A stretch of 64,000 nucleotides of DNA from Maylandia zebra (GCF_041146795.1 NC_135168.1:12123131-12187130); one strand, 5' to 3'; positions 22,801 through 35,540 are shown, numbered from the stretch's first letter. Program-made: numbers and translations. The notes: generated by a model not told the origin, from the letters alone.

Positions 22801-25129
22801 CGTACAATACACTTTAAAATATATATAAGCTCCACTTTTAACTCCCGTAAAAGTTTATACATTACATGTCTACATCACCTATCATGGCCTCATCGGGTAT
22901 CTCATATCATCTTGTTATTGTTATGTTATGCTCCTTTGATATTTTGCTAGTTTGCGTGTTTTAAAACTCTTTTTGTTTTTCTTTATATTTTTAGACCCAG
23001 ATGTGTTAACCTGATCCCTGCGAAACACCAGCTCTGCGTAGATTTTGACCGCGAGTGACCGGATGTTGTTTCCGGCCTGAGGTTGCCTGAAATGCCGTGA
23101 GGCTCGTTTGAAAGATTGCGCCCGAGACCAACTCCGCCTCCAAGGCATGCCTACCTTTAGCTGCCACCAGTGAGATATCAGAGCCGGGCTCCACATATCC
23201 AATCAGGAGCACGAGCAAGACAGCTTTTGCAGACTCTCCAGAAATATACAAGTCCTTACCAACTGCTCTGCAACCCAGTGTTTCTGGTCCCCTCACTAAC
23301 ATCGCTTTTTGAGATATTTTTTATGAACCACCAAAAAAGCAATTTTACCCCACAGACTGGGTCTGAGGGCAGCAGCGGGGACAAATGATTGTAATGAAGC
23401 GACGGACATTTCATGGCTGGTCTTGCATAATCGTGAGTTATTATGTCATATGGTGATAAGTACATAGTTTTGCAAGAGGCATACAAGCACTGTGGAAAAA
23501 GTAATCATAAAACTGTTTTTGTGAACACCCTACGTTATGCTTTAAAAAATGTGATACATGTAATGTGATCATCAAAGAACATGATTTTTTAAAAAAAACT
23601 TTTATTCTTATGCTTTTAAAGTATGTCAGATTATCTTAAAACACTTATTTGTATGTTATAATGTTTTTCTTACACCATGTGTAATTTTTATAGACACCTT
23701 ATTCATTGTATCAATGTGTAATTATGTATCTTTGATAAATAAATAAAATATTTAATCTTGTATTTGTGTACTTTCTGGTGATTCAATAAAAAATTAGTCA
23801 CATATCGCTCTGATAAACACAGATGGCTGAAAGAAATGTTTGATGGAACAAAGGAAACAAGTGTCTTGCTGCTAAACTTTTAAGTCACCATGGTTTAAAT
23901 GAGAAAGTCTGTATGTAAAACATGAAAAACTCCATATCAGTGATATCTACAAAGGTGTACTCATTTCTTTGTTATGGTACTTTACTGTTCCAATGAAACA
24001 AAAAGAAAATCTCATTTTTAAAGTACATTTTTCGGCCATCCTGACCTATTTTCAGGGGCAAGAATGTTGATGTTAGACTGTGTTTTAAATCAGGTTGTGA
24101 TCTTAAACTAACTATCACAGCACTGATTTCAGTTGTAATGTCAATTAGAATCCCAATTTGGCTTTTCTCCAGTCAGTGTTATGGTGAAATTTAACTTGTT
24201 CTTTTGTGTAATTGCACATGGCCCAGCAAAGGACCCCTTAGTAAACTGTACAGCATAAGTTTTCAATTCACTTTTGTCAGAAAACTTCACAGTATGAGAA
24301 GTTACAGCACAGTTTTCTCCAAACGTGTGGTTCTTTTTCAGCCAGCGTGCTTTTAGAGCATCTACATTAGCTCATGTAGTAAAAGTACAATCAGTAAGTG
24401 TACTTTAACATTTGAGATTCCGAGTCACTCTTGCTTAGATCATGTGAACTATATCATGAACCTTTTTTTGTATAATGCATCAAACGTGTTCAAATCAGTT
24501 TATTTTCAATTTATTTTAACTAATCTAGAGACAAGCAACTCCTTTTTAGCTTCTGTTATGCATTTACCTCTCACGCGTTAAACTAAATGTTAGTGTTCTC
24601 AGAGTTAACATGTCTCATGTTGCCATGTTGTATTTCTAATACCCAGCCTCAGTGTTCGCCCTGTTGACCCTCAAATCCAAACACCAATGATCTAGATATT
24701 CACAAAATTCATAAGGAGATTCTTAAGGTCTTAAGTTTTATTGTTTTTATGTTTTACAAAAAAAAAAAACTTCACATTTTTTATATTTTTAAACGAAAGT
24801 GACATGCAAGGATATTTTTCTTTAGTGATGTTGCTTCAGCAATCTCAAATACTAATTATTCTGGGAATTTTTATGGTCAAACTATGTGATTTTCCAAATG
24901 TGTGTGTGTGGAGTAAAATGACCTTGTTCTTATGATGTTGTCACCGTGAATCATTTAGGATTAACAACACAAATTGTATCGATAGCAGAAACAGTCTTAT
25001 AACTTATAATTCTCACACGTTACCGCTAGTTTTACAAACGCAGTCTTCTTCAGCTCTGTTTATGTAGCTTTTATGAAACTGATTTTCCATAGTACAAGTA
25101 GAATTTAATTTTTCTTTGCTCTCCAGTAT

Positions 25130-26625
25130 AAATGCAATAATTTGCAGGCTTTTTACTGAAACTCTCACAATGCAACACTCAATGCTCAGAGCTTCATATA
25201 TCAACAGCTCTGAAAATATCTTCTTTTTTTAAAGTAATGTAGGACAGGATCTCTCACTCTCTGTGTCTCAAAAAAAAAAACCAACTAAACTGGCAATCAC
25301 CACTAAACAAATGAAAGTAGTTTATGGCTTTTTTTATCAGCTGCATTTCTTTCATTTATGTATTGATCCCATTGTTTATTGGTAATGCTTTTAGGTCACT
25401 GTTTTAGCATGTCTGCCTCACACTCCATTTAAACAGTTTAACAGATAGTGGGGTCTGGTAAGGAAGTTGGGGGGAAGCAGACAACTCCACAGGAAGAGTC
25501 TTTTTGTCTTTTCTCCACTGTAAAAGATAGCAAGGCAGTGTGAAACTTTCTTTGCGGGAAAGACAAAACTGAGAGCCATGCTAGGCTCAGTGAGAGACTC
25601 TGCTCACCCTCTGCCCCAGCGATGGCAGTCCCTCACCAAGCTTGATTTCTGTTCTTTGTCTTGATTAAAGAATGGTAGCTACCGCTCATCGCTTGTCTGC
25701 AGGCTTTATTAAACGGAAAACTTCCACAACAACCTCTAAACAGTGGTTTATGGCTTTTTGTCACCTGCAACACCATGTAACACTTGGATGTTAGATTCTT
25801 TTACCAGTCAGTGTTGTTAGCCCCAACCCCCAGGCTCCAGGTGTCTGAGCTCTAACCCTGGCTGCCAAATGTCCCCCTGAGGCCTTTGTGCCTTTTACCA
25901 CCAGACTAAGTTTGTAGTCCTATCTACTAATATTATTTTATTTTTTTATTATAGCACAAGTTTCAGTTAGGTTACTACTTTGACTTCCTCAATTTGAGCA
26001 CATTTCTGACCCGATACTTTATCAAGCTTTTACTCGAGTGTTTTTGACACTAGCAGCTGTACTTCTACGTAAGTAAAAATTGCCTGCAATTTTGCCACCT
26101 CAGTTGCCACTTTTCTGGAGTTTGTACACTTTTTATATTGAAACGTTCAACGTTTTACGTGTTATCCTTGATCACAGTTCTAAACAAGTTAACTTTCTTC
26201 ACTTCAAAGTAACCCAAAAAAGAAACTATATGTCCAGTTCTCTTTACTCCAAACCTGGTTTAAGGCTATGCTGTTGTTGTGATATGGCCATACAAATAAT
26301 ATTAAGTTTAATTAATCTTAAAAAAAAAAATGGCTGCTTCATGGCTACCTGTTCAGAGAATTTGCAGACTTTTATGGAAACTGTCACAATGTAACCCTCT
26401 CACTGTCAAAACATGGTTGATCCATGTTTCTATGAACACTGATTAATATATCAACAGCTCTGAAAATCCTTTTTTTTTTTTAAAGTAAAGCAGAACAGGA
26501 TCTCTGTATCTCTAAAAATCCCAACAAAACTGGCAATCACCTCTAAACAAATGGAACTAGTTTATGGATCTTTATCACCTGCAACACCATGTAACACCTA
26601 GATGTTAGACTCTTTTACCATCACA
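25130..26625 (+). repeat. Direct repeats in the AT-rich half of the 5.7-kb element
   Basis: About 25140-25335 and 26355-26575 share TTTGCAG, ATATCAACAGCTCTGAAAAT, AACAGGATCTCT-like words and CTGGCAATCACC in order. A third partial copy at 25735-25815 matches 26545-26625 (TCACCTGCAACACCATGTAA). The right half of the element therefore grew by internal duplication. Confidence 0.7.
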
Positions 26626-26648
26626 TTTGCAAGGGTTTATGTGTTATG

Positions 26649-26944
26649 GGGGCGCGCGGGCGCGCGCACACACACTGACCCACCACCAGATGGCGTTTTT
26701 TGAGCATAAAAAAAAAAAAAAAAAAATTTAATTGCTTAAAGAAATAAAAGAATGCTATTTTGATATATAAGAAACTTTCTAAATAATCAATTATATTTTT
26801 ATGAATATCATATTTTTATGAATATCATATTTTTATTACTTAATTACTTCCTACTTCCGGAGCTCATGAATAATTTAATTACTTCCGGAGCTCCGGAAGT
26901 GACCTGTCACTTTTTTTGACGAAAGGGGTATAATATCACTCTCT
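26649..26944 (-). repeat. Right terminal inverted repeat of the 5.7-kb element
   Basis: This is the reverse complement of the left arm with fewer copies of the short tandem units. Three CCGGAAGT/ACTTCCGG motifs remain, against five on the left. Confidence 0.85.
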
Positions 26945-27019
26945 TAAGTATAAGAGCCCTTTGTTAGGGGGACCGCTGGACTCTTAGCACCAGCTTTGGG
27001 GTCACAGGGTCACATCTGG

Positions 27020-27108
<89 letters not shown>

Positions 27109-27299
27109 TGCACAGACTGGTACTCTTTGTTCATACCTGTGTAAGACGTCATAATGAACTTGTGCATATTCATGTAAGCTCAATAAAGAGCAGTGTTACG
27201 AGGGAGCAGACGAGAGCGACTGAGGTCAAGTGAAGGAACGGCGCTGTCACAGTTCTCTCCCTCATCAATTGTCTGGTTCCAGCGGTGGGTCTGTGCTAG
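26945..27299. other. Flank with an AC microsatellite; possible LTR-like stretch
   Basis: The stretch holds an AC microsatellite at 27020-27106. The part around 27110-27260 contains AATAAA followed by a GAGAGCGACTGAGG-type sequence, reminiscent of an LTR R-U5 region. No paired LTR, primer site or internal coding is seen, so I leave it unnamed. Confidence 0.35.
27020..27106. repeat. (AC)n microsatellite
   Basis: The AC run is interrupted once by a G (CAGACAC) near 27058. Confidence 0.95.
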
Positions 27300-27726
27300 A
27301 CGACCCATCACCAGCTTTTTCCACTGGTTACCAGTACGTGGTAGAATCCACTTCCAGATCTGGTTGTCTTTAAATCTGTGAATGGATTGGCTCCATCTTA
27401 TCTCTCTTTAACAAAAGAATCCAAGTGGAGCCCTCAGGTCTGCAGATAAGCAGCTTCTGACCAGAACTAGACGTAAAAACAGAGGTGAGCTTTATCGATG
27501 GCTGCAGCCAAACTCTGGAACAGTCGCCCTTCACATCAGGTCGTCACCAACACTGGACATTTTTAAAAGCCGGTTGGAAACACATTTGTACTCTGTAGCT
27601 TTCAATCCTGACCAGTCTTTATAGTCATTACTGTGTATGTTTCCTATTTTCTCTCTACTCTGTGCAGCACTTTGGCTCAAGCTGTTTTTAAATGTGCTGA
27701 TAAATAAATGTAGATTTCTTTGAATA
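27300..27726 (+). mobile_element. L2/Maui-type LINE 3' end
   Basis: The plus strand reads SFFHWLPVRGRIHF, then NGLAPSYLS, a lysine/arginine-rich part and AAAKLWNS, with frameshifts and stops between. Together they form the conserved C-terminal order of L2-like LINE ORF2 proteins. It ends with the usual CAGCACTTTGG...AAATGTGCTGATAAATAAA tail. It is a dead fragment lying directly upstream of the orphan B30.2 exons. Confidence 0.75.
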
Positions 27727-27838
27727 AAACAGTGGAGCCGAGCTTTGAGCTCAGTGTGTAACAGTGTGTGTGTGAGAGCCATGTAATGTCCATGTGTGCA
27801 TGCTGACTGTGCTGCTCTGACCCCCCTCCTCCTTTCAG

Positions 27839-28578
27839 GGTGGAGCCTGCTGGAGTCCGATGGTTGAGACCAGGTCTGAGGAAGTGTAAGTGTGTTTTTA
27901 ATGGGATTCATGAAAACAAAGCAGCACACATTCAACCATCTTCATCATGTCAGGAGTCATCATCAAAGTGTCAATCAATGAACAGATGATGGATCAATAA
28001 CTGCAGCTGGATTGTGTTTGTTCTCTCCATCAGATTCCTGTCAACTCACAATCGACACAAACACAGTGAACACAAACCTCCAACTGTCTGACAACAACAG
28101 GAAGGTGACACGTGTGGAGGAGGTTCAGTCATATCCTGATCATCCAGACAGATTTGATTACTGGAAACAGCTGCTGTGTAGAAATGGTCTGACTGGTCGC
28201 TGTTACTGGGAGGTCGAGTGGAGAGGAAGAGTTTATATATCAGTGAGTTACAGAAGCATCAGAAGGAAAGGAGACAGTGATGACTGTGTGTTTGGATGCA
28301 ATGATCAGTCCTGGAGTCTGTTCTGCTCTGATGATGGTCCTCAGTCTGTCAGGCACAATAAGATACAAACATCCATCTCCTCCTCCTCCTCCTCCTCCTC
28401 CTCCTCCTCTGTCTCTAACAGAGCAGCAGTGTATGTGGACTGTCCTGCTGGCACTCTGTCCTTCTACAGAGTCTCCTCTGACACTCTGATCCACCTCCAC
28501 ACCTTCAACACCACATTCACTCAAACTCTTTATCCTGGGTTTATGGTCTGGTCTGGTGCCTCAGTGTCCCTGTGCTGA
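27839..28578 (+). pseudogene. Orphan PRY-SPRY (B30.2) exons of an NLRC3-like gene
   Basis: Exon 27839-27885 follows a CCTCCTTTCAG acceptor, encodes VEPAGVRWLRPGLRK and ends in a GTAAGT donor. Exon 28034-28578 joins it in phase (split Tyr codon) and encodes the PRY motif (SCQLTIDTNT), then YPDHPDRFDYW, the SPRY core GLTGRCYWEVEW, and VYVDCPAGTLSFYRVSSD, and ends at TGA 28576-28578. In fish NLR-C proteins this domain sits at the C-terminus and is thought to bind ligands. It is fully open, but no NACHT or LRR exon lies upstream; a LINE tail and the 5.7-kb element are there instead. A TCC run makes a poly-serine insertion. It could be an isolated 3' end of a lost NLR or a capturable terminal exon. 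Confidence 0.8.
28379..28408 (+). repeat. (TCC)n coding repeat encoding poly-Ser
   Basis: About ten TCC codons lie inside the SPRY domain between HNKIQTSI and VSNRAAVYVDCP, where related proteins normally have only a few serines. Confidence 0.9.
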
Positions 28579-31328
28579 GTGGAGTGTAAAGAGTGTCTCC
28601 TGTTACAGAAACACTCTGACTGTTGAACAGATAGTTCAGTCTGTACATGTCTGTCTCTTTCACTCACAAACACGTTTTCAGATTCATGGATTCAATCAGT
28701 TGATGTTTGAAACTCTTCTAAATGATTCCTTGTAAACTTCTTCAGTCACAAACAAACAGGAAGTGATGTCACATGTGTTCCTGTCCACACAGCAGAATGA
28801 GTCTATTGCTGACAGTGATGTACAAACAGAGTGAGCATTTCTGAGGCCCAAAATAAACTGAGTAGTTCACTGAATGAACAATGGACTGTGAGCTCAGTTC
28901 CTTCATCATTAGTATGGATTATATATGTATATGTATTATATTAGTATCATATATATCAGGTGCTGCTGCTTTCAGTCATTGTGCAAATGTGCTGTTTGTA
29001 AGCTTGTAAAGCTGCAGTCAGCTGAGACTGAAGAAGTCACCTGATCAGTGAGCAAACGTTTCTGAAAACGTCCAGATGAACAGAATCAACCTTTTGGGAT
29101 CAGCCAGCAATGCAGCATCATTGTTGTTCAGCTTCAGAGGTTTGCAGGAATGAACTGATGACCAGAAACAGCTGCAAAGTCCAAGAAAATACCAGCTGGA
29201 GTTCAGCTGCATTTGAAGAAGTCAAAGAAAAGTAAGGATGGCAAAGGGCGACGTTTTCTTCCAAAGAGCTGCAAACATGGTCGACGCCTCATTAGAAGAA
29301 TCATCTGGACATTTGTGAGGAACTCTAACCAAGAAAGCAACGTCACACAGATCCAACAGACAGTTTCCATGACTGCAAGTGTTGAGTGGAAAAATGCTAC
29401 ATTGCATTATTGCATCCTCTCACCACAGGAGGCGCTGTTGGCACCACTGATTGCTGATCAGCTGTTCTCTGATGATCTGATTGATACTGTGAATAACGGG
29501 ACTCACTGAACTCTGTGACACAGTGAAGATTACAGAGTTTAACTTCAACATCTGACTGACGTCACACAGACAGAAGGATGAACCAGTGAGGCACAGAACA
29601 CAGTTACTGGAGATACTGGATCAGCTCCATGTGAACCTCTGATGGAGAAGCTGCTGAGCCAGAGAAACATCAGGACATGACAGCAGCTGCACTTATCTAA
29701 CAACATGTAGCAGAGCTGATCTATGTTAGAGGATCTATCACAGCAGCTGAAGCCAAAGTCCAACACTGGATACCAGCTGAGCCTGTGCTGAGTGTAGTGT
29801 TACAGGAAAAGGGCAGAAACACTGGTAGCTCCCAGTGATGCTGACTGGGGCACAGAGCTGAATGATGCAGCATCAGGACACTGTTTCAGTCTGACTGACA
29901 GAGAAATCTGTAGCTGTATCTACATGTGAGGCAGAGGCCACACAAGCAGCTTTCTATGTTTCACAGTGACTGAGATCTTCAGTGGGGGTGGACATGCTCC
30001 TGTACAGACCTCTGAGGAGAACCAAGGTGCAGTCAAAGAGTCCAGTCTGTCCTCACAGATGTGAACATGTGCTTTCATCAGGTCTGCTGTCAGCTAGCAG
30101 GCTCACATCAGAATCACTGTTCCTGAAAAACACAGTCTGTGTGACATCATCAGTCAGCTGATGGTCCCAGATCTGAATGGTTTCTGTCTCTACTGAGGAA
30201 GTCAGAGAATATCACTGAGGTGTGGATCAGGTCTGAGTGAGCTGTGGAGGGACAGCTTTAAACAGTCCACAGGTCTCACGTCCTGCTCAGTCTGGTAGCA
30301 GATACCTCGTATTGTTCCAGATGTGCTGACATCAGCAGCAGCACAGCTGTGTGATACCATGAATCTCAGTTATTGATCCAACACACAGTAAATACAAAGA
30401 TCAGGATTTCTGAGAGTAATCATTATGACTCTGAACACATGATCACTGAATGTTAGTCTCCACAATAATAAGCTAACACAAGCAAACACAGCTTTCAGCT
30501 CTTATTTTGAAACTGGCTTATTTAGAGAGCTGTGATGTGAGCGTGCCTGGCTCTGAGGCACTTGGGTCAGCCTCTGTTGTTTAGAAGTGTTACAGACTGT
30601 GAATGACACAGACCTGTCAGTTTCCATGTTTGTCTGTAACACAGCTCAGGGCTCCATGCTGAACGCATCCATCCAGTGTTATTGATCCAGGACTGATACC
30701 AGCATTGGGATCAATACTACAACACACAATCACATGTGTCCACGTGATGTGTTTGACCAGCTTTATTCATTAATGATCAATCAGCTTATTTACTGCATCT
30801 GAGTCCAGCTTCATTTAAATGATCCAACCATGAAAATGACATCAGTCCTACAGAAGCACTTCATGCTAACAGGAAGTCATTTATTAAGGTGGAATAACAC
30901 AGAGACACAACCACTCACAGCTAACCTGACCCCACTAACTGCATGTGTTTGGACTGTGGGAGGAAGCCGGAGTACCGGAGAGGACGCACACAAACACGAG
31001 AGAACATGAAGCACTGAAACAAAGATGGTGGATTTGACCTCAGGACCAGGCGGGGTTACGGGGGTCATGACCCCCCAATAATAGATCCAGCTACACTGAA
31101 ACTGTCAATTTCATTTACTTTTACTGTTTTAACCTGTAAAAGTAGGTGGGTGGTCTTGGGTCTTGGGTCGATTTGTGCCATTTTTCATTGTTCATTTACA
31201 CGCCATTTGCACAGTGTTGAATGGAATATAGCGAAAGTCTGCAAAAAAAAGTTCGGTCACATTTATTGTTAAAATTTCAGTATGACTTCCGGAAATTAGC
31301 TTCAGTGGCTAAGCTACAGACAAACTTA
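28579..31328. other. Mostly non-coding stretch with a Penelope-type tail fragment
   Basis: About 28860-29100 contains GCTGAGACTGAAGAAGTCAC, then AAACGTTTCTGAAAACGTCC and AACAGAATCAACC. This word order recurs in inverse orientation at 48810-48895, next to Penelope-like coding. The frame at 29213-29509 has no support. Nothing else is recognised. Confidence 0.4.
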
Positions 31329-32146
31329 CACTATCGGTCCTAGTGGTCGATTTGTGCCCCATTGAAACCCATTATAAACGCTATTTTTCACGGCAAAAAA
31401 ATTACGGTCAAATCGATCGTGATCGGTTATGTTTCCGTTTCCGTTTGCAGTACTGGCCTTAGAGTTGTAATTTTTTTATTTGTCCACCGGGTGGCGCCCT
31501 TGCTCCACATTTGACCCCGGGCTGGAAAACAGCGGGCTGCTTAAACAGACCTGCGGGAAACGAAGCCTCATTTCCGGCGTGCAGCGGGCGGGACCATTTT
31601 CGGCCCCTAGGACCGTTTGAGGGTGCTTTTTTTTTTTAATCAACAGGAAATGACGTATTTGTTGTGACGTGGTACCGGACGTGTGTGTTGGAAAAAGGGG
31701 TCCGACGCAACATGCCCCGGTCATCGTCGGGAGTTAACCCGGGAGGATGCACTGATTTCGGCCTAGAGGAGGAGCATTTGCCGCCTGGAGACCATTTTCT
31801 GGTCCTGAAAAAAAAAATAAAAGGCGATTGAAATGAAGGTTGGTACCAATCTTTAGTCCATCTAAAGGCCTAATTATAATAACAATCAAATATTACTTCA
31901 AATGTTTGTTTTTTTAAATATTTCGTTTTGTTTTGGGGGGCTAAAAAAAACGGTGCGCTCATGTAATTAAACTGCGATTAAAAGGGTTAAAATCCGCGAA
32001 ATGTAATTAAAACTTGACATGAATATTTCAAGGAGAAGTAGGTCTAAAAGATTGGCTAATTTAAAGTGGAAAAAAATATTAATATATAAATTTTTTTACA
32101 GCGCTTTTTAGGGCGTGGTCGATTTGTGGCTCTAAGCCCGATAGTG
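31329..32146. mobile_element. Candidate small DNA transposon with CACTATCGG ends
   Basis: CACTATCGG at 31329-31337 and its reverse complement CCGATAGTG at 32138-32146 bound 818 bp. A TA dinucleotide sits outside each end, and CTTAG/CCTAG-like words follow inside both ends. The interior has no coding and is distinct from its flanks. The superfamily is unclear: the ends are CACTA-like but the flanking duplication would be TA. Confidence 0.4.
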
Positions 32147-34259
32147 TATGCATTTTTCTAGGACCCCCCAGAGGTTAAAGCTATCAGGCTGCTTTGTGGC
32201 TCACTCAATACTAAACTAAGATACTTTCAGTGTGAATCATTTGCAGGAACACAGGCAGGATTTAAAGTGCAGAACTTTACAGTCTCTGTCTCAAAGTTGG
32301 TCTGAACATGCTAACAGCTCTTTGTTCTTTTCAGTTTTCACTGGTTTTATGTAATGAAAGAAATTTTAAAGAAGCAGACGATTGTTGTTATTTTAGTTCT
32401 ATAGTTTCATAAATCGTGGTGTGGATCTAAGTCAACATTCAGAATAAATAAGATAATACAGCACTTTGATGGTTGCCTTTGTATTTTCCCAGCAGTGCTC
32501 AGGTTGGTTCTCGGCTACATTTACATACCGATGTTAATGTGTTCAGCAGCTGGACTCATCTGAGGAAGGAACATTGGAAAGGTGCTCAGTGCACAACTGC
32601 ATCACTAATTTTATGTAAGACCCTGTGTTTTATTGTATTTATATATTTGTAACATTTGACTCAAACACTTTTGGGAAGGATGAAAATGTTTTCAGGAGGA
32701 AGTTTTTCCTTCTGTCCGACTGCAGTACACACAACACTGCGTCTCCCCCCATTATCACACTTCCTCAGGCTGCTGATGAGCGCCCCCTGGTGTCAGTGTT
32801 GATGACGTCATGCACCGTGAAACATAAACGGTGTCTGTTAATAAAAAATCATGTGTCCATTCTCATGTTTGCATCATGTTTCTGTAAAATCATCAGCTGT
32901 TTCTGAACCTTCTTCATTGTTTGACTCATTCCAACAGCTGTGAGCTGTGATGGAGTCAGAGCAGCTTCATCACTGATGTTCAGGTGAAGCTGAACTTAAT
33001 AAACTGTAGAAATGATCAGGATTCAGGCTGGATGTGTAAAACACTTCTGTGTGAGGTCGCAGTGCTTCATATGTGTGTGTGGGCTGAAGCACACACGTGT
33101 GAGTCCTCAGAGGTTTCACACACATCACTGCACACACTTATAATCCTAGTTTAAGCTTGTGGATCATATCGGACACATCAGCAGCTCTTTGGAGACAAAG
33201 ATTTGAGATTTAAGATGAGTCATAGTCTTTCTATCCATGGTAGCTTCCACTGCTGAGGCTCGGGAAACATGAAGAGGATGATTAAGAGCAAGCATCAGCT
33301 CTGTCTCATCTAACTACACAGTATTATGATCATGCACTTATGTCTCAAACTAAGACACAATGAGACAAAATGAGTTCTGTGAGTCTTTAGATTATCAGTA
33401 AATTCTGGTGACAGTTTGACGCTCAGTGGAGCCATTTTTGGTTTGTGATGAGTGTTTTGTGAGCTTCTGTTTTGTGAATCGCTCTTTGTAATTTAGAAGA
33501 TGGTGCAGAAATGTGCGCGCCCTTATCTGAGAGGACACGGAGAGAGTGTCGCAGACTCGAGGTGAGGAGATAAACCTCGGAGCTGGACGGCCTGCACGTT
33601 ACCCATGTGCATCTTTTCAGTGACATCAAGTGAACCCATAATAAGCATTTCTATGTCTTAGACATCATGTCCATTTCTAATGAGAGATTATTTTTAAATG
33701 AGGGAAACCTGGTCTAACAACACGCTTACAACAGAGCTAAAGGTTCACCACAGTGAGACGGTGGGACTCTGATAAGAACTGAAACACTGTGTATGAACAG
33801 CTGAGACAAAACTATATATAAACACTCATTTATTCCAGTTTAGTTTACAATGATTTCAAAGTAATGTGGAACGATTCATGTTCATGAGCTGTTACAAACA
33901 CAACTATTGATTTGTCTATATATGGTCGGACTACAAGGCTTGTGTTGAGGCTCTTGGAATAATGTGTGAATTACAGCAAGAAATGATGGTTTTCCATTTT
34001 ACCAAAGTGGAATAAAATCACCACAGCAAAGAAATCATGTTATTGTCTGCAGCTAAAATATATGGTGAACATGGTTTTATAATAATGTGCAAACACAACC
34101 TCACTCTGCTCTATACGAGGAGCCAACCACAGCTGTCCGGGTCTTCATCCACCACCTCCACCATCTTTGCTCATCATCATTCACTTAATTGCTGATTGGT
34201 TTAAATCAAACTCCATTACAGGTTCAACTCCATTATATAACAGCATGTTGACTTTGGAT
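32147..34259. other. Non-coding stretch, no gene seen
   Basis: No splice-supported exon, domain or named repeat is recognised. Confidence 0.4.
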
Positions 34260-34860
34260 CTGGTGTGCAGTGCCACCTTAAAAGATGAGGAAACTAAGAG
34301 ATTACAAAAAAAGAAGTGGAGGAGTTAAAGAGCTGCAGCAGATTAACAGTTTCTGACAGTCATGTGTTAGAAATAGGACGATTAGATGAGCTGAGGGATC
34401 CATCTACTGCTCAGTGAAGCCTCATCAGAAACAGTCTCAGTGGAAGGATGGCTCTATTGTTAAGGAAGGACACAGGCAGAAAGACTGGCGTCTGTCACAC
34501 AGGAACTGGACTGAAAATCAGCTGCACATATTCATCAGTATGTGCAAACATATTATAGGTGTGGAATTCAGGACAGTACCATCAGAAGTTGATCCACTGT
34601 GCAAATGTCTGATTGGCAGTGGCTTCATTTTTCACTATGAACAAACTGCTAATGCAGCATCACAGGACGTCAGCCATGGATTGGCCTCCCCAGACCTCAA
34701 CATTACTGAAACATCTTAACAGAGGATGGAAACAAAGGGAACCAACATCCAAGAAAAGAGCTGCTGCTGAAAACTTCCTCACAGAAAACACAAACAAGCT
34801 TGACTAAGAGACTCCAGGCTGTGCTGAATTATAAAGGTGGACTGACCTCCAGGGTCCTTA
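34260..34860 (+). pseudogene. Decayed Tc1-like transposase fragment
   Basis: Despite frameshifts, MDWPPQ / SPDLNITE (34675-34715), then a REPTSKK block and TKRLQAVLNYKGG (34803-34843) occur in the order found at the C-terminal end of Tc1-like transposases, including the Pro-rich motif before the catalytic Glu. The N-terminal part is barely recognisable. It is an old, dead copy. Confidence 0.65.
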
Positions 34861-35459
34861 GTATCATATAAGCTCAGTTTGTGTCTTATATACTTTCCAT
34901 TTATATAACAAAATATATAGAAAGGAGGGTGGTTTAAGATGTGTGTAGAGTTTTATTCATTATCTTTAGACAAACAAAGAAAGCACCATCCATTCGTCTC
35001 CAGTCTGTATGAAAAACAGGGGAAAGGTCAAATTAAACCTTTGAAATTCCTTTCACAATAAATCCATAAATAAACAAAATAAAACATAGAAAAGTGTTTA
35101 AACCCACTTTTCCATAAAGCTGTCAATAGGAAATGTTCCAGTAAACATGTCTGTGTTTCTGCTGTTTTCCTTTCATGCGTCCACAGCTGACAGGTAACCC
35201 TATTGGAGTCGCCATAGTGACGGGTGGCGTCTCAGCTTCAGCGTGTTGATGGGCACAGCCATGGTTACCACAGCTGGAGTTGGTATACGGCGAGCTGTGA
35301 GAGGACAGAGATGGAGAACGCACATTTAACTCTTTAACAGGAGATACGTTACGACTAACAGACGACTGCTGTCTACATGATGTCTTTGCAGCCCTTATGC
35401 TACATGTTACACAACTTTTCTTCATGCCAACAAGACTGAGGTGCCACATAGTCGACACA
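34861..35459. other. Non-coding stretch up to copy B
   Basis: No gene is recognised. The minus frame at 35123-35479 crosses the duplication edge, which argues against a real gene. Confidence 0.4.
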
Positions 35460-35540
35460 TACAGCTGATTATGATGCATGTTTTACTATTGCTATGTTCA
35501 CATCATCTGCTTGGCTTTATTACTGAAAGCCTGGAGATCC

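Larger units (their letters stand above)
21270..26944. mobile_element. 5.7-kb element with long terminal inverted repeats, superfamily unknown
   Basis: The ends start AGAGAGTGATATTATACCCC on the left and its exact reverse complement on the right. Similarity continues for about 300 bp inward through shared landmarks: a GACAGG/CCTGTC block, CCGGAAGT/ACTTCCGG repeats, ATATGATATTC repeats, a long A/T run, an ACGCCATCTGGTGG block and a CG-rich GTGTGTGCGCGCG edge. The interior has a CpG-richer left half and an AT-rich right half with internal direct repeats, but no long open frame and no transposase I recognise. No target duplication is evident (left flank ...CAAACAGC, right flank TAAGTATAAG). It may be a non-autonomous DNA transposon or a rearranged copy. 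Confidence 0.8.

Noticed and set aside
26962..27260. Possible solo LTR (TGTTAGGG start, AATAAA, GAGAGCGACTGAGG)
   Set aside because: No matching end, target duplication, primer site or internal coding; the microsatellite occupies much of it.
29213..29509. Basic 98-codon frame
   Set aside because: A run of lysine codons in otherwise unremarkable DNA; no acceptor, donor or homology by eye.
35123..35479. 118-codon minus-strand frame
   Set aside because: It crosses the edge of duplicated block B and lacks any recognised domain.
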